Positions 62,570-64,000 of a stretch of 64,000 nucleotides of DNA are shown here, one piece after another. This DNA is from Crotalaria pallida (taxonomy: Eukaryota > Streptophyta > Magnoliopsida > Fabales > Fabaceae), in the NCBI GenBank assembly GCA_037953625.1, contig CM075653.1:4898001-4962000 (forward strand), read 5' to 3'. The position numbers were made by a program, and so were the translations under genes. The notes under the pieces were generated by a model. It saw nothing but the letters and a program-made list of their open reading frames with translations, was not told where the DNA came from and searched no databases. Each line of letters opens with the position of its first letter. The first letter of the stretch is position 1.

Positions 62570-63952
62570 TCAATACCTATAAAGATTGACATTATTGGGT
62601 ATACAGAAGTTGTTGAACTTTAAATTTTTGTAAGGTATCTCCATACTTGCTTTGAATATGACTTCAAAGGCTTTCTCCATACTTGCTTTTAATTTTTGTT
62701 CATCTATGAATCCCTTTAGTGTTCTCAAGGTGATTCTTAATACTTTCACATAGCTCATGATTGTAATGTTTACATTCTGCAAGTAATCACAAAGTTAAAG
62801 CATGTTAGAACTCAACAAATCCAAGCATGGAAATGAAAATGATTATGAATACTTTTATTGCAGCAATAATAGCAACTCAATTCAGGGTACTCCGTCTCAT
62901 GAGGATGATAAAAAATAACAATTTTTTTTTCTCAAACCAAAATTAAAGTAATTAATGAAAAACTTAGAAAGATTGAAAACTTAAAATTTTGATTGGTTGA
63001 TCAATACAAAATGCATTAAATTAGATGTTTGATTATTGATTGATATATTAAATTAACAAATTATTAAATGCATGTCTCTTTAATTTTTTAATTATTCGAA
63101 TTTGTTGCTATCCTCGTGGGACAGAGAGAATATATGTTTTTATATTAAATTTGGATGTTGTTTTTCCTGTTTCCCTTTAATTAATTTACTATATTTTTAT
63201 AATTAATTCTTCACCCATTATCTCAATGATAATTAGGGATTAATTAAATGGCTCTCGGTAAAAAAAAAATGTCCGAAGAGCACTTATAAAGCTTCCTAAA
63301 AATAGAAAATACAATATAAGTTCTTAATTTTTCTTCTCTTGAGAATATCATAAACTACAATTTTTTATATTTTCGAACTACATATAACTCCTTAACAAGT
63401 GTTCTTGGAGGCTTGTTAACATTTTTCGACTTAAATTATAAAAACCATAATTAATATTGCATTGATTTCGTAAAAGAAACTTATATTATATCATGGAACT
63501 AAATAATTTATCTAGAAAAGACTTATAAACCAGAAGGAGTACTAAACAAAAAACTTAGTAATGCAAATGTAAGTTCAATATTTTTCGATACAATAAACAT
63601 GACATCTTTAAATAAAACTAGTTATATTTTACTTGATTTAACTATCGAATTTTTTTAACTTATACACCAATACATAAAAAACAAGCAAACGAAAAGAATT
63701 AACATGTATTCGATAACTATATAATCAATTTTCGATTCATAAACATTTTCTCATAAATTTTTTTAAAAGGTTTTTTATCTTCACTACATTTGTTGAAAAA
63801 TCGTTATTAACTAAAGATTTTCTAAACCAATCCATGGACAAGATCAACAATGTTAAGTGAGAAAAGGGGGGCAAGAGATCGAAGATGATGAAAATTGAAG
63901 AAGAAAAATACCTCAGGTAAACCGGTCATCGTAAAGTACAAGCCACCACAAC
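62570..63952 (-). pseudogene. WSD1-like acyltransferase, partial second copy
   Basis: The last exon (62776-62570) is closely similar to that of the intact gene (NITIMSYVKVLRITLRTLKG), but a 1-nt insertion removes the normal stop and adds about 18 residues. The preceding exon (63952-63912) is only 41 nt against 138 in the intact copy: 97 nt are missing inside it, which destroys the frame, though both splice sites remain. Earlier exons would lie beyond the right edge of the window. This is a decaying tandem duplicate. Confidence 0.88.
62777..63911. other. Intron of the WSD1-like second copy
   Basis: AT-rich, with words shared with intron 4 of the intact gene (TACACCAATACATAAAAAACAAGC at 63663 versus 54030 area), which supports common descent. 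Confidence 0.6.
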
Positions 63953-64000
63953 CTGAAACAACACTAACACTACTAAATCAAAAAAGTTCCAAACTCAAAA

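Overview
The window is AT-rich plant nuclear DNA. It has spliced genes with GT-AG introns, plant-specific families (a cytokinin-response-factor type AP2/ERF protein, an NDR1/HIN1-like protein, a WSD1-like acyltransferase, a G-type lectin receptor kinase relic) and plant transposon classes. The repeat types suggest a eudicot, probably a legume, but that is inference. The genes are sparse islands in a dense mosaic of nested mobile elements. No prokaryotic or viral gene system is present.

Layout. 0.6-6.0 kb: a complete non-autonomous LTR retrotransposon (minus strand) with target-site duplication (TSD), primer-binding site and polypurine tract. 6.1-9.3 kb: a long-inverted-repeat element holding two hAT elements, one of which holds a Mutator-type MITE. 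9.9-12.9 kb: a Helitron-like element with an internal duplication and SINEs. 13.2 kb: an initiator tRNA-Met gene (minus). 15.8-19.3 kb: a three-exon NDR1/HIN1-like gene (plus) with fold-back elements and a LINE fragment in its introns. 20-26 kb: SINE, LINE and fold-back repeats, one holding a short coding-like stretch. 26.4-29.0 kb: a complete four-exon ubiquitin-conjugating enzyme gene (plus). 29-38 kb: repeats, a solo LTR, several SINEs and a Helitron (minus). 38.8-39.8 kb: an intronless CRF/ERF transcription factor (plus). 41.7-44.3 kb: a 1.2-kb fold-back element abutting a broken lectin receptor kinase (minus). 45.0-49.1 kb: a CACTA element with a perfect 3-bp TSD. 49.9-64 kb: a segmental duplication; copy 1 has a dihydroorotase pseudogene plus an intact five-exon WSD1-like acyltransferase gene (minus), and copy 2 has a second dihydroorotase fragment plus broken WSD1-like exons that run to the window edge.

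Four protein-coding genes appear intact: NHL/LEA_2, UBC E2, CRF/ERF and WSD1-like. They have no evident shared pathway, as expected for plant euchromatin. I rebuilt exon structures by hand from splice sites and conserved protein continuity; each gives an uninterrupted frame. Element boundaries are firm where a TSD is quoted and approximate otherwise.
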